Shown here piece after piece: positions 1 through 7,037 of a stretch of DNA of 64,000 nt; position 1 is the first letter of the stretch, and each line of letters opens with the position of its first letter. The DNA is from Sphingopyxis sp. QXT-31 (GTDB lineage: Bacteria > Pseudomonadota > Alphaproteobacteria > Sphingomonadales > Sphingomonadaceae): positions 1,550,001 through 1,614,000 of the forward strand of contig NZ_CP019449.1 of the NCBI RefSeq assembly GCF_001984035.1, given 5' to 3'. Position numbers and translations under genes: made by a program. The notes beneath the pieces were generated by a model. The model was not told the DNA's origin. It made no database searches and saw only the letters and a program-made list of their open reading frames with translations.

Positions 1-498
1 GCCGTCGCAGTGTTGACGATGATCGGATTGCCCGGCACGCTGTTTGCGCTCACCAAGCGCAGTGCGATATTCGCATCACCCGCGGTATCCGTCGAATAGA
101 CCACCGCATAGCGGCCGCCCGGCAGCGCCTCGAGCGTCGCGCTGCGGTTGCCGCGCAGGCCGAAATCGTTCGCGATACGAATATCCGGACCGATCGGTTG
201 CAGCGCCGCATCGAAGTGGCGCATGTTCAGCACTTCGTCATTGCCGACGACCCCGGACGAGAGCACCGAAAACGACCCATTGGCGCGGAATTCGATATCG
301 AAGATAGCGCCGGTAACGGCGATCGTGCCGCTCGAAACCGTGCGCCCGAGTGGATCGAAGATCATGTAATAGCCGCTGAAGACGACGAAAACATTTCCGT
401 CGGCAAGCTTATGGCTCGAGGGATACCCCCCCCCCGCGCGGGCCGACGGGAGGGCTGAAATTCCAGTAATCAAACGGCACGCCGCGACTCCCCGTCAC
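1..498 (-). CDS. Partial surface/RTX-like repeat protein, frame split at a G10 tract
   Basis: The gene runs off the left edge, so only its N-terminal part is visible. Translation can begin at GTG 498 (alternative GTG 480) and gives VPFDYWNFSPPVGP; an in-frame TAG lies just upstream of the Shine-Dalgarno. The frame then meets ten consecutive G (plus-strand C 426-435) and stops at TAA 411-409. In the next register the protein resumes at once (SSHKLADGNVFVVFSG) and stays open to base 1, with phrases such as LPGGRYAVVYSTDTAGD. One G fewer (or two more) would join the halves. The repeat style (ADGNxxVxxS..., FDA.LxPIG) resembles large secreted calcium-binding or adhesin-like repeat proteins of alphaproteobacteria; that family assignment is inference. 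No signal peptide is seen at the N-terminus, which fits type I secretion. It could be phase-variable, a pseudogene, or a sequencing error. Confidence 0.55.
426..435. repeat. Homopolymer tract C10 (G10 on the coding strand)
   Basis: A run of ten identical bases lies inside the 5' coding region of the partial repeat-protein gene. Its present length separates two otherwise continuous reading frames. Mononucleotide G tracts of this length are prone to slipped-strand length change and are classic switches of surface-protein genes. They are also a common site of sequencing error. Confidence 0.85.
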
Positions 499-501
499 AG
501 T

Positions 502-531
502 TTCGCTTTCGACCTCCTAATCGAAAGCGAA
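502..531 (-). promoter_or_regulatory. Hairpin presenting the Shine-Dalgarno in its loop
   Basis: Positions 502-512 and 521-531 form a perfect 11-bp inverted repeat. The 8-nt loop reads TTAGGAGG on the coding strand, so a consensus Shine-Dalgarno sits in the loop, 14 nt before GTG 498 of the partial repeat-protein gene. Folding would bring the site closer to the start codon and could affect translation or stability. A role as terminator for the upstream gene (585-1481) is possible, but there is no T-run. Confidence 0.5.
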
Positions 532-584
532 GATGGCGGGAAGCGCGATCTGCGTGCGATGACAGCGACTTGGCGGCGTAGCGC

Positions 585-1481
585 CTAGCGCTTCACCTTC
601 GCCTTCACCTCCAGTTCGGCGATGCGACGTTCCAGATAGGCGCGGTCGTCGCTCGACGGCGTCGCGCGAGCATACGCCGCGTCGAGCCGCGTCAGGTCGC
701 CCGCCTCGACGCGCACCTGCGCTTGCGCGGTCGTGCTGAGGCCGCTGGTGCGCAGCGCGCTGTCGACATTGGCGAGGCGCGTCCTGTTGTCGAGCACCAC
801 CGGATTGCTGCCGTAACTGGTATCGCCGACGCGCGCGTCGAGCGCATCCAGCCGCGCGTCGAGGTCGTCGCGCTCTCGCTCGCTGATCCCGTCGCGGGCA
901 TAGGTCGCTTCCGCGGTGATCAGCGCGGCATAATCGGTCTTGAGCCGCGTGCCCGCGGTGCGCGTCAGCCGGCGCGCGCTCACCTGCGCATCGACGCGGC
1001 GGGTGAATTCGGCCTTGCCGTCGGCGACGGATAGCGTGTCGGGCTCGCGCGTGTCGGCATAGCCGCCCTCGGACAGCGCCTGCGTCAGCGTGCCATAGCG
1101 GTCGCCGAGCTCGGTCCGCTCGGCGGTCGTGAAGCGACCGTCGGCGCCATAGCGCGTCTCGAGCGCGACCAGTTCGTCATATTCGGCCTTCATCCGCGCT
1201 CCACTCTTCTGGGTGAGCGTTCCCGCGCTGACATCGCCGTCGATCCGCGTATGGAACTGCGTGCGGTTCGTGTTGAGCGGCTTGCGGCCCACGGCCCATT
1301 GCCCCTCGATCGACGTCGAGGTGCCGAGGCGGTCGCCGAAGAGCGAACCCAATATGTCGCCGACGCGCAGCTTCTGCTTTTCGGTCGATGGCTGCGCGGT
1401 GTCGCTCTGCGCGAGCGCCGGGCTGGCAGAAAGCAGCAGCGCGCCGAAGGCCAGTGCCGCGACGTTGTTGGTCCTGATCAT
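585..1481 (-). CDS. Periplasmic protein with three internal repeats, unknown function
   Basis: A 298-residue protein with a clear Sec signal peptide (hydrophobic core AALAFGALLLSA, cleavage after ALA about residue 24). The mature part holds three related units of 60-80 residues, each with a basic R-x-x-(F/L)-x-x-R(I/V)D start, a T-x-x-(S/A)GxR(M/L)K-x-(E/D)Y helix and a D/E-R-rich end (FHTRIDGDVSAG at about 77, FTRRVDAQVSAR at about 159, and a diverged copy from about 230). It is strongly charged and probably helical or coiled-coil, with no cysteines or catalytic signature. It lies upstream of, and on the same strand as, the partial surface-protein gene, about 87 bp apart. I do not recognise the family; an envelope structural role is only a guess. 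Confidence 0.8.
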   Translation of the reverse strand: MIRTNNVAALAFGALLLSASPALAQSDTAQPSTEKQKLRVGDILGSLFGDRLGTSTSIEGQWAVGRKPLNTNRTQFHTRIDGDVSAGTLTQKSGARMKAEYDELVALETRYGADGRFTTAERTELGDRYGTLTQALSEGGYADTREPDTLSVADGKAEFTRRVDAQVSARRLTRTAGTRLKTDYAALITAEATYARDGISERERDDLDARLDALDARVGDTSYGSNPVVLDNRTRLANVDSALRTSGLSTTAQAQVRVEAGDLTRLDAAYARATPSSDDRAYLERRIAELEVKAKVKR

Positions 1482-1692
1482 GGGAAGATCTCCTTTTCAT
1501 CCTCCCAACGCCGCAAACGTGGCCCGGTTGCACCCGCAGTCGGCCGTAACCGCGCCGCCGTCGCGCGGCGCCGAAACGTCCGGCGTCCACGCGCGGCGGC
1601 GCCGATGTTTTGCGGTCGGGCCAATCGCCTCTTCCGTTTCACTTCGCAATCATTCTATCTTCACCGGACGAGTTGCAGAGGAGAAACGCGGC

Positions 1693-2853
1693 GTGAGCAT
1701 GTTGGAAGGCATCCGGATCATCGACCTGACCACGGTCATCTTCGGCCCCTATGCGACACAGATGCTCGCCGATCTCGGCGCCGAAGTGATCAAGGTCGAG
1801 GCCCCCGGCCTTGGCGACATCTCGCGCTATCTTGGCAACGGCATTCCCGATCCGACGATGGGGTCGGTCCATCTGACGGTCAATCGCGGCAAACGCTCGA
1901 TCGCGCTCGACCTCAAGCAAGCGGAGGACGCCGCGGTGCTGCGCGAACTGATCGCGACCGCCGACGTCTTTTTCCACAATGTCCGCGGCAAGGCGATCGC
2001 GCGATTGGGTTTCGACTATGAGGGCTGCCGGGCGATCAAGCCCGACATTATCTATGTCCACGGCACCGGCTTCGGCCAGGACGGGCCGTACGCGGATCTG
2101 CAGGCCTATGACGACGTCATCCAGGCCGCGACGGGCACCACCAGTCTGCTGCCGCGCGTCGACGGCGACCCGCGCCCGCGCTATTTGCCCTCGCTGATCG
2201 CCGACAAGGTCGCGGGCCAATATGGCGCGCAGGCGATCCTCGCGGCGCTGATCCACAAATTGCGCACCGGCGAGGGGCAGGCGGTCGAGGTGTCGATGTT
2301 CGAATGCTTTACCAGCTTCATGATGGTCGAGCATCTGCGCGACGACACGCTCGACCCGCCGATCGGTCCCGCGGGCTATCCGCGCCAGCTCGACCCGACG
2401 CGCCAGCCCTTTCCGACCAGCGACGGCTATCTGGCGATCGTGCCCTATACCGCCGAATCGACCGCGCGGCTGCTTGGCCTGCTCGGCTGCCCCGAACTGC
2501 TCGCGACGCCCGAATTCGAGGCGGCGAAGGCGAAGCTGCAGCATATGCCGCTGGTCTACACCGCGATCGCCGAGCGCACCCCGGCGCGCTCGAGCGCCGA
2601 ATGGCTCGCACTCTTCGCCGAGAACGATATTCCGGCGATGTCGGTGCGCGACCTGCAGGACATCCGCGAGGACCCGCATTTGACCGAAACCGGCTTCTTC
2701 CGCCACCGCGTGCATCCCGACGTCGGCGGCTATTACGAGATGCAGCCGCCGGTCAAATATGGCGCCGTGCCGGAGCGCGACATCGGCTTCGCGCCCCGGA
2801 TAGGCGCCGACGGCGACGCAATCCGCGCCGAGCTGGCGGCGCGGCACGGGTGA
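1693..2853 (+). CDS. CaiB/BaiF-family CoA-transferase
   Basis: This 386-residue protein begins MLEGIRIIDLTTVIFGPYAT with the family hallmark GPYATQMLADLGAEVIKVE, followed by FFHNVRGKAIARLGFDYE and KPDIIYVHGTGFG. Class III CoA-transferases move CoA between carboxylic acids via an enzyme-bound aspartyl thioester. The acceptor here cannot be read from sequence; carnitine, bile-acid and 2-methylacyl systems are typical. GTG 1693 was chosen as start because AGAGGAG (1677-1683) sits 9 nt upstream; the reading frame stays open further upstream, but that part is not protein-like. Length matches the family. It is transcribed towards the two MAPEG genes but separated from them by 64 bp. Confidence 0.88.
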   Translation: MSMLEGIRIIDLTTVIFGPYATQMLADLGAEVIKVEAPGLGDISRYLGNGIPDPTMGSVHLTVNRGKRSIALDLKQAEDAAVLRELIATADVFFHNVRGKAIARLGFDYEGCRAIKPDIIYVHGTGFGQDGPYADLQAYDDVIQAATGTTSLLPRVDGDPRPRYLPSLIADKVAGQYGAQAILAALIHKLRTGEGQAVEVSMFECFTSFMMVEHLRDDTLDPPIGPAGYPRQLDPTRQPFPTSDGYLAIVPYTAESTARLLGLLGCPELLATPEFEAAKAKLQHMPLVYTAIAERTPARSSAEWLALFAENDIPAMSVRDLQDIREDPHLTETGFFRHRVHPDVGGYYEMQPPVKYGAVPERDIGFAPRIGADGDAIRAELAARHG

Positions 2854-2917
2854 ATTTGGGCAATTGCATATCGGCGCGCGATCCCTAGCATCGCGGCCAA
2901 ACAAGAGGGGGGAGCAG

Positions 2918-3349
2918 ATGACGCCGAACATCCTCGCACCGGGCGCGGTGCTCGCACTGTGGACATTGATCATGTTGAGCTGGGCGGGTGTCGCCCGCTT
3001 CCGGGCATTCGCGAAAGCGGGCATCGACCTCAAGGCGGCAGCGCCCGGCGGCCGCGGCGTCGATCTGGAGGGCGTGCTGCCGCCGCTCACCAACTGGAAG
3101 TCGCACAATTATACGCATTTGTGCGAGCAGCCGACGATCTTCTACGCGGTGATCCTGATCCTGCACGGCGCCGGGGGCTACCCGGCCTATGTCGTCTGGC
3201 TGGCCTGGGCCTATGCGGTGCTGCGCATCGTCCACAGCTTCTGGCAGTCGACCGTGAACCGCATCCCGGTGCGCTTCGCCATTTTCGCGGCCGCGACCCT
3301 GTGCCTGTTTGTGCTCGCGCTGCTCGCGGTGATCGCAACTCTGGGTTGA
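2918..3349 (+). CDS. MAPEG-family membrane protein, copy 1
   Basis: A 143-residue integral membrane protein with about four hydrophobic helices (about residues 8-26, 74-92, 93-108 and 115-140). Its core WKSHNYTHLCEQPTIFYA and its STVNRIPVRFAIF segment are typical of the MAPEG superfamily (membrane-associated proteins in eicosanoid and glutathione metabolism). Bacterial members are often glutathione-dependent but mostly uncharacterised. ATG 2918 follows a G-rich Shine-Dalgarno (GGGGGGAG). It is followed 16 bp later by a close paralogue, so the pair probably arose by tandem duplication and is co-transcribed. Confidence 0.85.
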   Translation: MTPNILAPGAVLALWTLIMLSWAGVARFRAFAKAGIDLKAAAPGGRGVDLEGVLPPLTNWKSHNYTHLCEQPTIFYAVILILHGAGGYPAYVVWLAWAYAVLRIVHSFWQSTVNRIPVRFAIFAAATLCLFVLALLAVIATLG

Positions 3350-3365
3350 AGGGGGAGAGAAGAAG

Positions 3366-3800
3366 ATGGAAACCAACGCTATTCTGGGACCGGTCGCGAC
3401 GCTCGCGCTCTGGTCGATGGTGATGTGGGTGTGGATGTACGCGACGCGCATCCCCGCGATGAGCCGCGCCAAGATCGACGCCGCCAAGATGGTGGGCGGC
3501 ACCGGCAAGAATCTCGACGAGGTGCTGCCGCCCGAGGTTCAGTGGAAGGCGCACAACTACAACCATCTGATGGAGCAACCGACGGTCTTCTACGCGGTCG
3601 CGCTGGCGCTCGCGGTCGGCGGCATGGGCGGCGGGCTCAACACGCAGATCGCCTGGGCCTATGTGGGCCTGCGCATCCTGCACAGCCTGGTCCAGGTGAC
3701 GGTAAACCGCGTGATGTGGCGCTTCGCGATCTTCGCGCTGGCCAGCCTCGCGCTGCTCGCGCTGTGCGTGCATGCCTTCATGGGCTTCGTGCTGCATTGA
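3366..3800 (+). CDS. MAPEG-family membrane protein, copy 2
   Basis: A 144-residue paralogue of the preceding gene with the same order of elements: an N-terminal helix, a GGTGKNLDEVLPPEVQWKAHN loop, MEQPTVFYA, two central helices, VTVNRVMWRFAIF and a C-terminal helix. It starts at ATG 3366 after GGGGGAGAG, 16 bp behind copy 1. Divergence between copies lies mainly in the second and fourth helices, suggesting different substrates or a heteromer (inference). A palindromic extragenic element follows the gene. Confidence 0.85.
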   Translation: METNAILGPVATLALWSMVMWVWMYATRIPAMSRAKIDAAKMVGGTGKNLDEVLPPEVQWKAHNYNHLMEQPTVFYAVALALAVGGMGGGLNTQIAWAYVGLRILHSLVQVTVNRVMWRFAIFALASLALLALCVHAFMGFVLH

Positions 3801-3810
3801 GCCAGCTTTT

Positions 3811-3933
3811 CCCCTCCCTTCTAGGGAGGGGCAGCGAGACTTGGCAGCTTGCTGCCTAGTTGCAGCGAGGGTGTGTATGCAGCCTTGCGCCTTCGGCGCT
3901 ACCCACCCCTAACCCCTCCCTTTCAGGGAGGGG
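3811..3933. repeat. Extragenic palindromic element (CCCCTCCCT type)
   Basis: Two nearly identical palindromes of 21 bp (3811-3831 and 3913-3933, CCCCTCCCTT...AGGGAGGGG) flank a third small palindrome GGCAGCTTGCTGCC (3843-3856). The unit lies between the convergent ends of the MAPEG gene and the methyltransferase gene and may act as a bidirectional transcription stop. A variant built on the same plan occurs at 24334-24491. Confidence 0.7.
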
Positions 3934-3935
3934 AA

Positions 3936-5135
3936 TTACCGACTGAACCGTCCCGCCAGCTCGACATGCGTCGACCAGCGGAACTGCCCGACCGGCTGCA
4001 CCCAGTCGAGCCGATAGCCGCCCGCGACCAGCGTCTTCGCGTCGCGCGCGAAGCTCGCGGGGTTGCAGCTGACATAGGCGATGGCGGGCACGCTCGACGC
4101 CGCGAGCTCCTTGACCTGCTCCTCGGCACCCGCACGCGGCGGATCGAGGATCACCGCGCCGAAACGATCGAGCTCCTTGGGCACCAGCGGCCGCCGGAAG
4201 AGGTCGCGATGCTCGGTCGCGACCAGCGCCCGCGCGCGGTTCGCCGCGCCGGTCAGCGCCGCGACCACATCGCGCGCGCCCTCGGCGGCATAGACTTTGC
4301 GCCCGGCCTGCACCGACAGCGCAAAGGTGCCGACGCCGGCGAACAGGTCGGCCACTGCCGGCGCATCGCCGATCGCCTTCGTCACCGCATCGACCAGCGC
4401 CTCCTGCCCCACGACCGTCGGCTGCAGAAACGCAAAGACCGGCACCTCGACCGCGATCCCGCCGAAGCGTACCGTCGGCGGGTCGGGCTGCCACAGGGTC
4501 TCGGGCCCGCCGCCCTGGTCGATGACAAAGCGCGCGAGCCGGTTCGCCCCGGCGAAATCCTGCAGCGCCATCGCCGCATCGAGCCCCTCGGCCTTCACGC
4601 CTTCGAGCACCAGTTCGACGCCCTGGTCGAGCATTTGCAGCTTGACCTTCACCGGCCGCCGCTGCGGCGCGATCAGCGCCAGCAATTCGCGCACCGGCTC
4701 GACCAGCGCGAAGAGCTCGGGCAGCAACAGCGGGCACATCCGCATGTCGACGATCTGGTTGCTCTGCGCCGCGTTGAAACCAAGCGCGACCTGCCTGCCG
4801 GTGCGCAACGCGGTCAGCGCCGCGCGGCGGCGGCTATGCGGCGGCGACAGCAGCGCGGGCAATACCTCCGCCGCTTCGACATCCTGCCCTGCCAGTCCGC
4901 CCACCACCCGGTCGCGCACATAATCGGCGAGCGCATCTTCGGCGACGTGCTGCAACTGGCACCCGCCGCATTTGCCGAAATGGCGGCACAGCGGCTCGGC
5001 GCGGTTCGGGCCGGGGATCAGGATACCGTCGGGGCGCACGCGGTCACCGGGTACCGCACCCGCGACATGGCGGCCGTCCTCGGTGACGCCTTCGCCGCGC
5101 GCGGCGATGCGGGTAATCAGGGCGGTTTCGCTCAC
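3936..5135 (-). CDS. TrmA/RumA-type RNA m5U methyltransferase
   Basis: A 399-residue class I SAM-dependent methyltransferase of the TrmA/RlmC/RlmD family, which makes 5-methyluridine in RNA. Seen: the [4Fe-4S] cysteines CRHFGKCGGC (about residues 50-59) plus MRMC (about 132), SAM motif VADLFAGVGTFALSV, ILDPPRAGA and the catalytic loop VSCNPASFARD. Because trmFO (tRNA U54) is also present in the window, this enzyme is more likely an rRNA methylase, RlmD-like, acting on 23S U1939; that is inference. Start GTG 5135 lies one base after the stop of the upstream NAD(P)HX repair gene (TGA-T-GTG), implying translational coupling. Confidence 0.88.
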   Translation of the reverse strand: MSETALITRIAARGEGVTEDGRHVAGAVPGDRVRPDGILIPGPNRAEPLCRHFGKCGGCQLQHVAEDALADYVRDRVVGGLAGQDVEAAEVLPALLSPPHSRRRAALTALRTGRQVALGFNAAQSNQIVDMRMCPLLLPELFALVEPVRELLALIAPQRRPVKVKLQMLDQGVELVLEGVKAEGLDAAMALQDFAGANRLARFVIDQGGGPETLWQPDPPTVRFGGIAVEVPVFAFLQPTVVGQEALVDAVTKAIGDAPAVADLFAGVGTFALSVQAGRKVYAAEGARDVVAALTGAANRARALVATEHRDLFRRPLVPKELDRFGAVILDPPRAGAEEQVKELAASSVPAIAYVSCNPASFARDAKTLVAGGYRLDWVQPVGQFRWSTHVELAGRFSR

Positions 5136-5136
5136 A

Positions 5137-6510
5137 TCAGTCTTTCAGCAGGTCGTCGGCCACGAGATCGTCCGCGACAAGGCCGCGCCCGATAGCCCGA
5201 GCGCGCGCAATATGCCAGCCCACCGCAGCCACCGCCGCATCGAAGGCATCGCCGCCGCGCGCCAGCATCGCGCCGCACGCCCCCGCGAGAACATCGCCGG
5301 TCCCCGCGGTCGCGAGCCAGGGGCTGCCCGGCCAGGCCGCGACGACGCGGCCATCGGGCGCGGCGATGACGGTGTCGGCGCCCTTGTAGATGACGACCGC
5401 GCCGGCTTCGGCGGCGGCGGCCTTGGCGCGCCCGATCTTGCTGCCTCCCAGCCCCGGGAAGGCCTTGGCGAACTCGCCCTCGTGCGGGGTCAGGATTGCG
5501 GGCACCGCCCCGCCAAGCGCCCGCAGGCGCGGCAGGGCCGAAGCGATGGCGGCCGCATCGAGCACCAGCGGCTTGCCACTGTCGAGCGCCGCAGCGACAT
5601 CGCGATTGAGCGCGTCGGCCACGGGATAGCCCGGCCCGGCGACCACCGCGCCAACTCGAGCATCATCCAGCCGTTCTTCGAAACGCGTGCCATCTTCGGC
5701 GATGATCGCATCGAAAGGCGCATCCGCCGCCCCGCTGAGCACCACATAACCCGCCCCGCTGCGCAGCGCCGCCGCCGCGGTCAGCCGCGCCGCACCCGGC
5801 ATCGGCCCCGCGCGAACCAGCACCATCCCGCGATTGAACTTGTGCGCGGTGGCGGCCGGCGCCGCGAGCACCGGCTTCGTTGCCGTCCGCACCGCCCGCT
5901 CCGCCGCGATCCCGATCAGCGCTAACAGCACACGCCCGCAATGCGCCGCAGCGGGCAGCAACACATGCGCAGGCTTGAGCGCCCCCAGCGCGAGCGTCAC
6001 ATCGGCGGGCAGCGGCGGGGTCCAGTCGTGCCCCCCATCGCCATCGACCCCGCTCGGCACATCGACCGCGAGCACCCGCCGCCCCGCGAAGCGCCGCAAT
6101 AGCGCCGCCAGATCGTTGCCAATGGGGCGCGTCAGCCCGACCCCGAACAGCGCATCGACGACCAGCGGCGCCGGCGCGGTCTCCGGCGTCAGCGCCTCGA
6201 CCGGCCCGTCCCACCGCGCCCGCGCCGCGCGCGCCAGGTCGGTCGCGGGCTCGGCGAGCGCCGCGAGGCGCACCTCCGCCCCGCGCCCTGCGAGCAAGCG
6301 CGCCGCGACATAACCGTCGCCACCATTGTTCCCGGGCCCGCACAGGATCAGCACCGGACCGCCCGCCGCCATCCGCCAAGCGGTGTCGGCCACCGCGGCC
6401 CCCGCGCGGTCCATCAGCTCGGCGAGCGAGATCCCCGACGCCGCACAAGCCGCCTCGGCCGCACGCATCGCGGCGGTGGTCAGGATCAGGGCGTCGGCGG
6501 GAACGGGCAT
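5137..6510 (-). CDS. nnr: Bifunctional NAD(P)H-hydrate epimerase / ADP-dependent dehydratase
   Basis: A 457-residue fusion. The N-terminal YjeF-N epimerase (residues 1-200) shows the PGNNGGDGYVAARLL loop and DVPSGVDGDGG. The C-terminal ribokinase-like ADP/ATP-dependent dehydratase (about 215-457) shows KFNRGMVLV, AGPGYP, LTPHEGEFAK and ATAGTGDVLAGACGAML. It repairs hydrated NADH/NADPH in the cytosol. ATG 6510 (MPVPADALIL) is chosen because codons further upstream fall in a repeat element. It is co-directional with the methyltransferase downstream, with only one base between them. Confidence 0.9.
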   Translation of the reverse strand: MPVPADALILTTAAMRAAEAACAASGISLAELMDRAGAAVADTAWRMAAGGPVLILCGPGNNGGDGYVAARLLAGRGAEVRLAALAEPATDLARAARARWDGPVEALTPETAPAPLVVDALFGVGLTRPIGNDLAALLRRFAGRRVLAVDVPSGVDGDGGHDWTPPLPADVTLALGALKPAHVLLPAAAHCGRVLLALIGIAAERAVRTATKPVLAAPAATAHKFNRGMVLVRAGPMPGAARLTAAAALRSGAGYVVLSGAADAPFDAIIAEDGTRFEERLDDARVGAVVAGPGYPVADALNRDVAAALDSGKPLVLDAAAIASALPRLRALGGAVPAILTPHEGEFAKAFPGLGGSKIGRAKAAAAEAGAVVIYKGADTVIAAPDGRVVAAWPGSPWLATAGTGDVLAGACGAMLARGGDAFDAAVAAVGWHIARARAIGRGLVADDLVADDLLKD

Positions 6511-6556
6511 GGGGTTGTGGTAGCAGGATGCACAAAAAAGTCGCCCCACAACACTC

Positions 6557-6641
6557 CGTCATTGCGAGCGTAGCGAAGCAATCCAGAGCGGGTTTACGCT
6601 ACCCCGGATTGCCGCGTCGCCTTCGGCTCCTCGCAATGACG
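6557..6641. repeat. Extragenic palindromic element (CGTCATTGCGAG type)
   Basis: The ends CGTCATTGCGAG (from 6557) and CTCGCAATGACG (to 6641) are inverted, with internal AGCAATCC...GGATTGC also inverted. This type is widespread in proteobacterial genomes. It fills the space between the lipoprotein gene and nnr. No gene or promoter is evident inside. Confidence 0.75.
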
Positions 6642-6647
6642 ATGTTG

Positions 6648-7037
6648 TTAATCCACCCCGCCAGTATCCGCCGGCAAGCGGTAGCGGTCATTCCCGATCG
6701 CCACCTCGATCACGCCCTCGTCGACGATCGACACATTCGCGACCTCGGCGCCGTCGGCGGAAATCACCCCGCGCCCCTCGGTGGTGATCTGCAGCCGGCG
6801 ATAGCCCACGTCGCTGCGCCCGACGACCAGCACCGCGCCGTCGGCGCCGCTGATCTCCTGAACCGTGCAGGTGCGGTCGAACAGCTTCGCGCCCTCGAGC
6901 GCGCAGTCGATGCGGCCGTCGTTCGCGGCATCGCGCGACTGTTTCGCTTCGGCCTCGGCCAGCTTCGCATTGTCCGGCGCGCGGTCGCAGGCCGCAAGCA
7001 GCAACAGCGGCAGAACCGCCAGTCCGATGATCCTCAA
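6648..7037 (-). CDS. Small lipoprotein, unknown function
   Basis: A 129-residue protein with a lipoprotein signal peptide: [17 protein letters not shown] with lipobox LAAC (Cys 17). A short charged linker follows ([22 protein letters not shown]), then an all-beta-like domain with two cysteines (IDCALEG, RTCTVQ) that could form a disulfide. The start is TTG 7037, overlapping the ilvD stop by four bases (TTGA), with AAGGGGG seven bases before it. Co-transcription with ilvD is likely, but nothing links it to branched-chain amino-acid synthesis. I do not recognise the family. Confidence 0.8.
   Translation of the reverse strand: MRIIGLAVLPLLLLAACDRAPDNAKLAEAEAKQSRDAANDGRIDCALEGAKLFDRTCTVQEISGADGAVLVVGRSDVGYRRLQITTEGRGVISADGAEVANVSIVDEGVIEVAIGNDRYRLPADTGGVD

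Noticed and set aside
44..458. Plus-strand open frames at the left edge
   Set aside because: They are Arg/Pro-rich and overlap in several frames; the minus strand carries the protein-like sequence, continuing off the edge.
1213..1692. Long N-terminal extension of the CoA-transferase
   Set aside because: The added 160 residues are antisense to the periplasmic-protein gene and unlike any CoA-transferase; GTG 1693 has a good Shine-Dalgarno.
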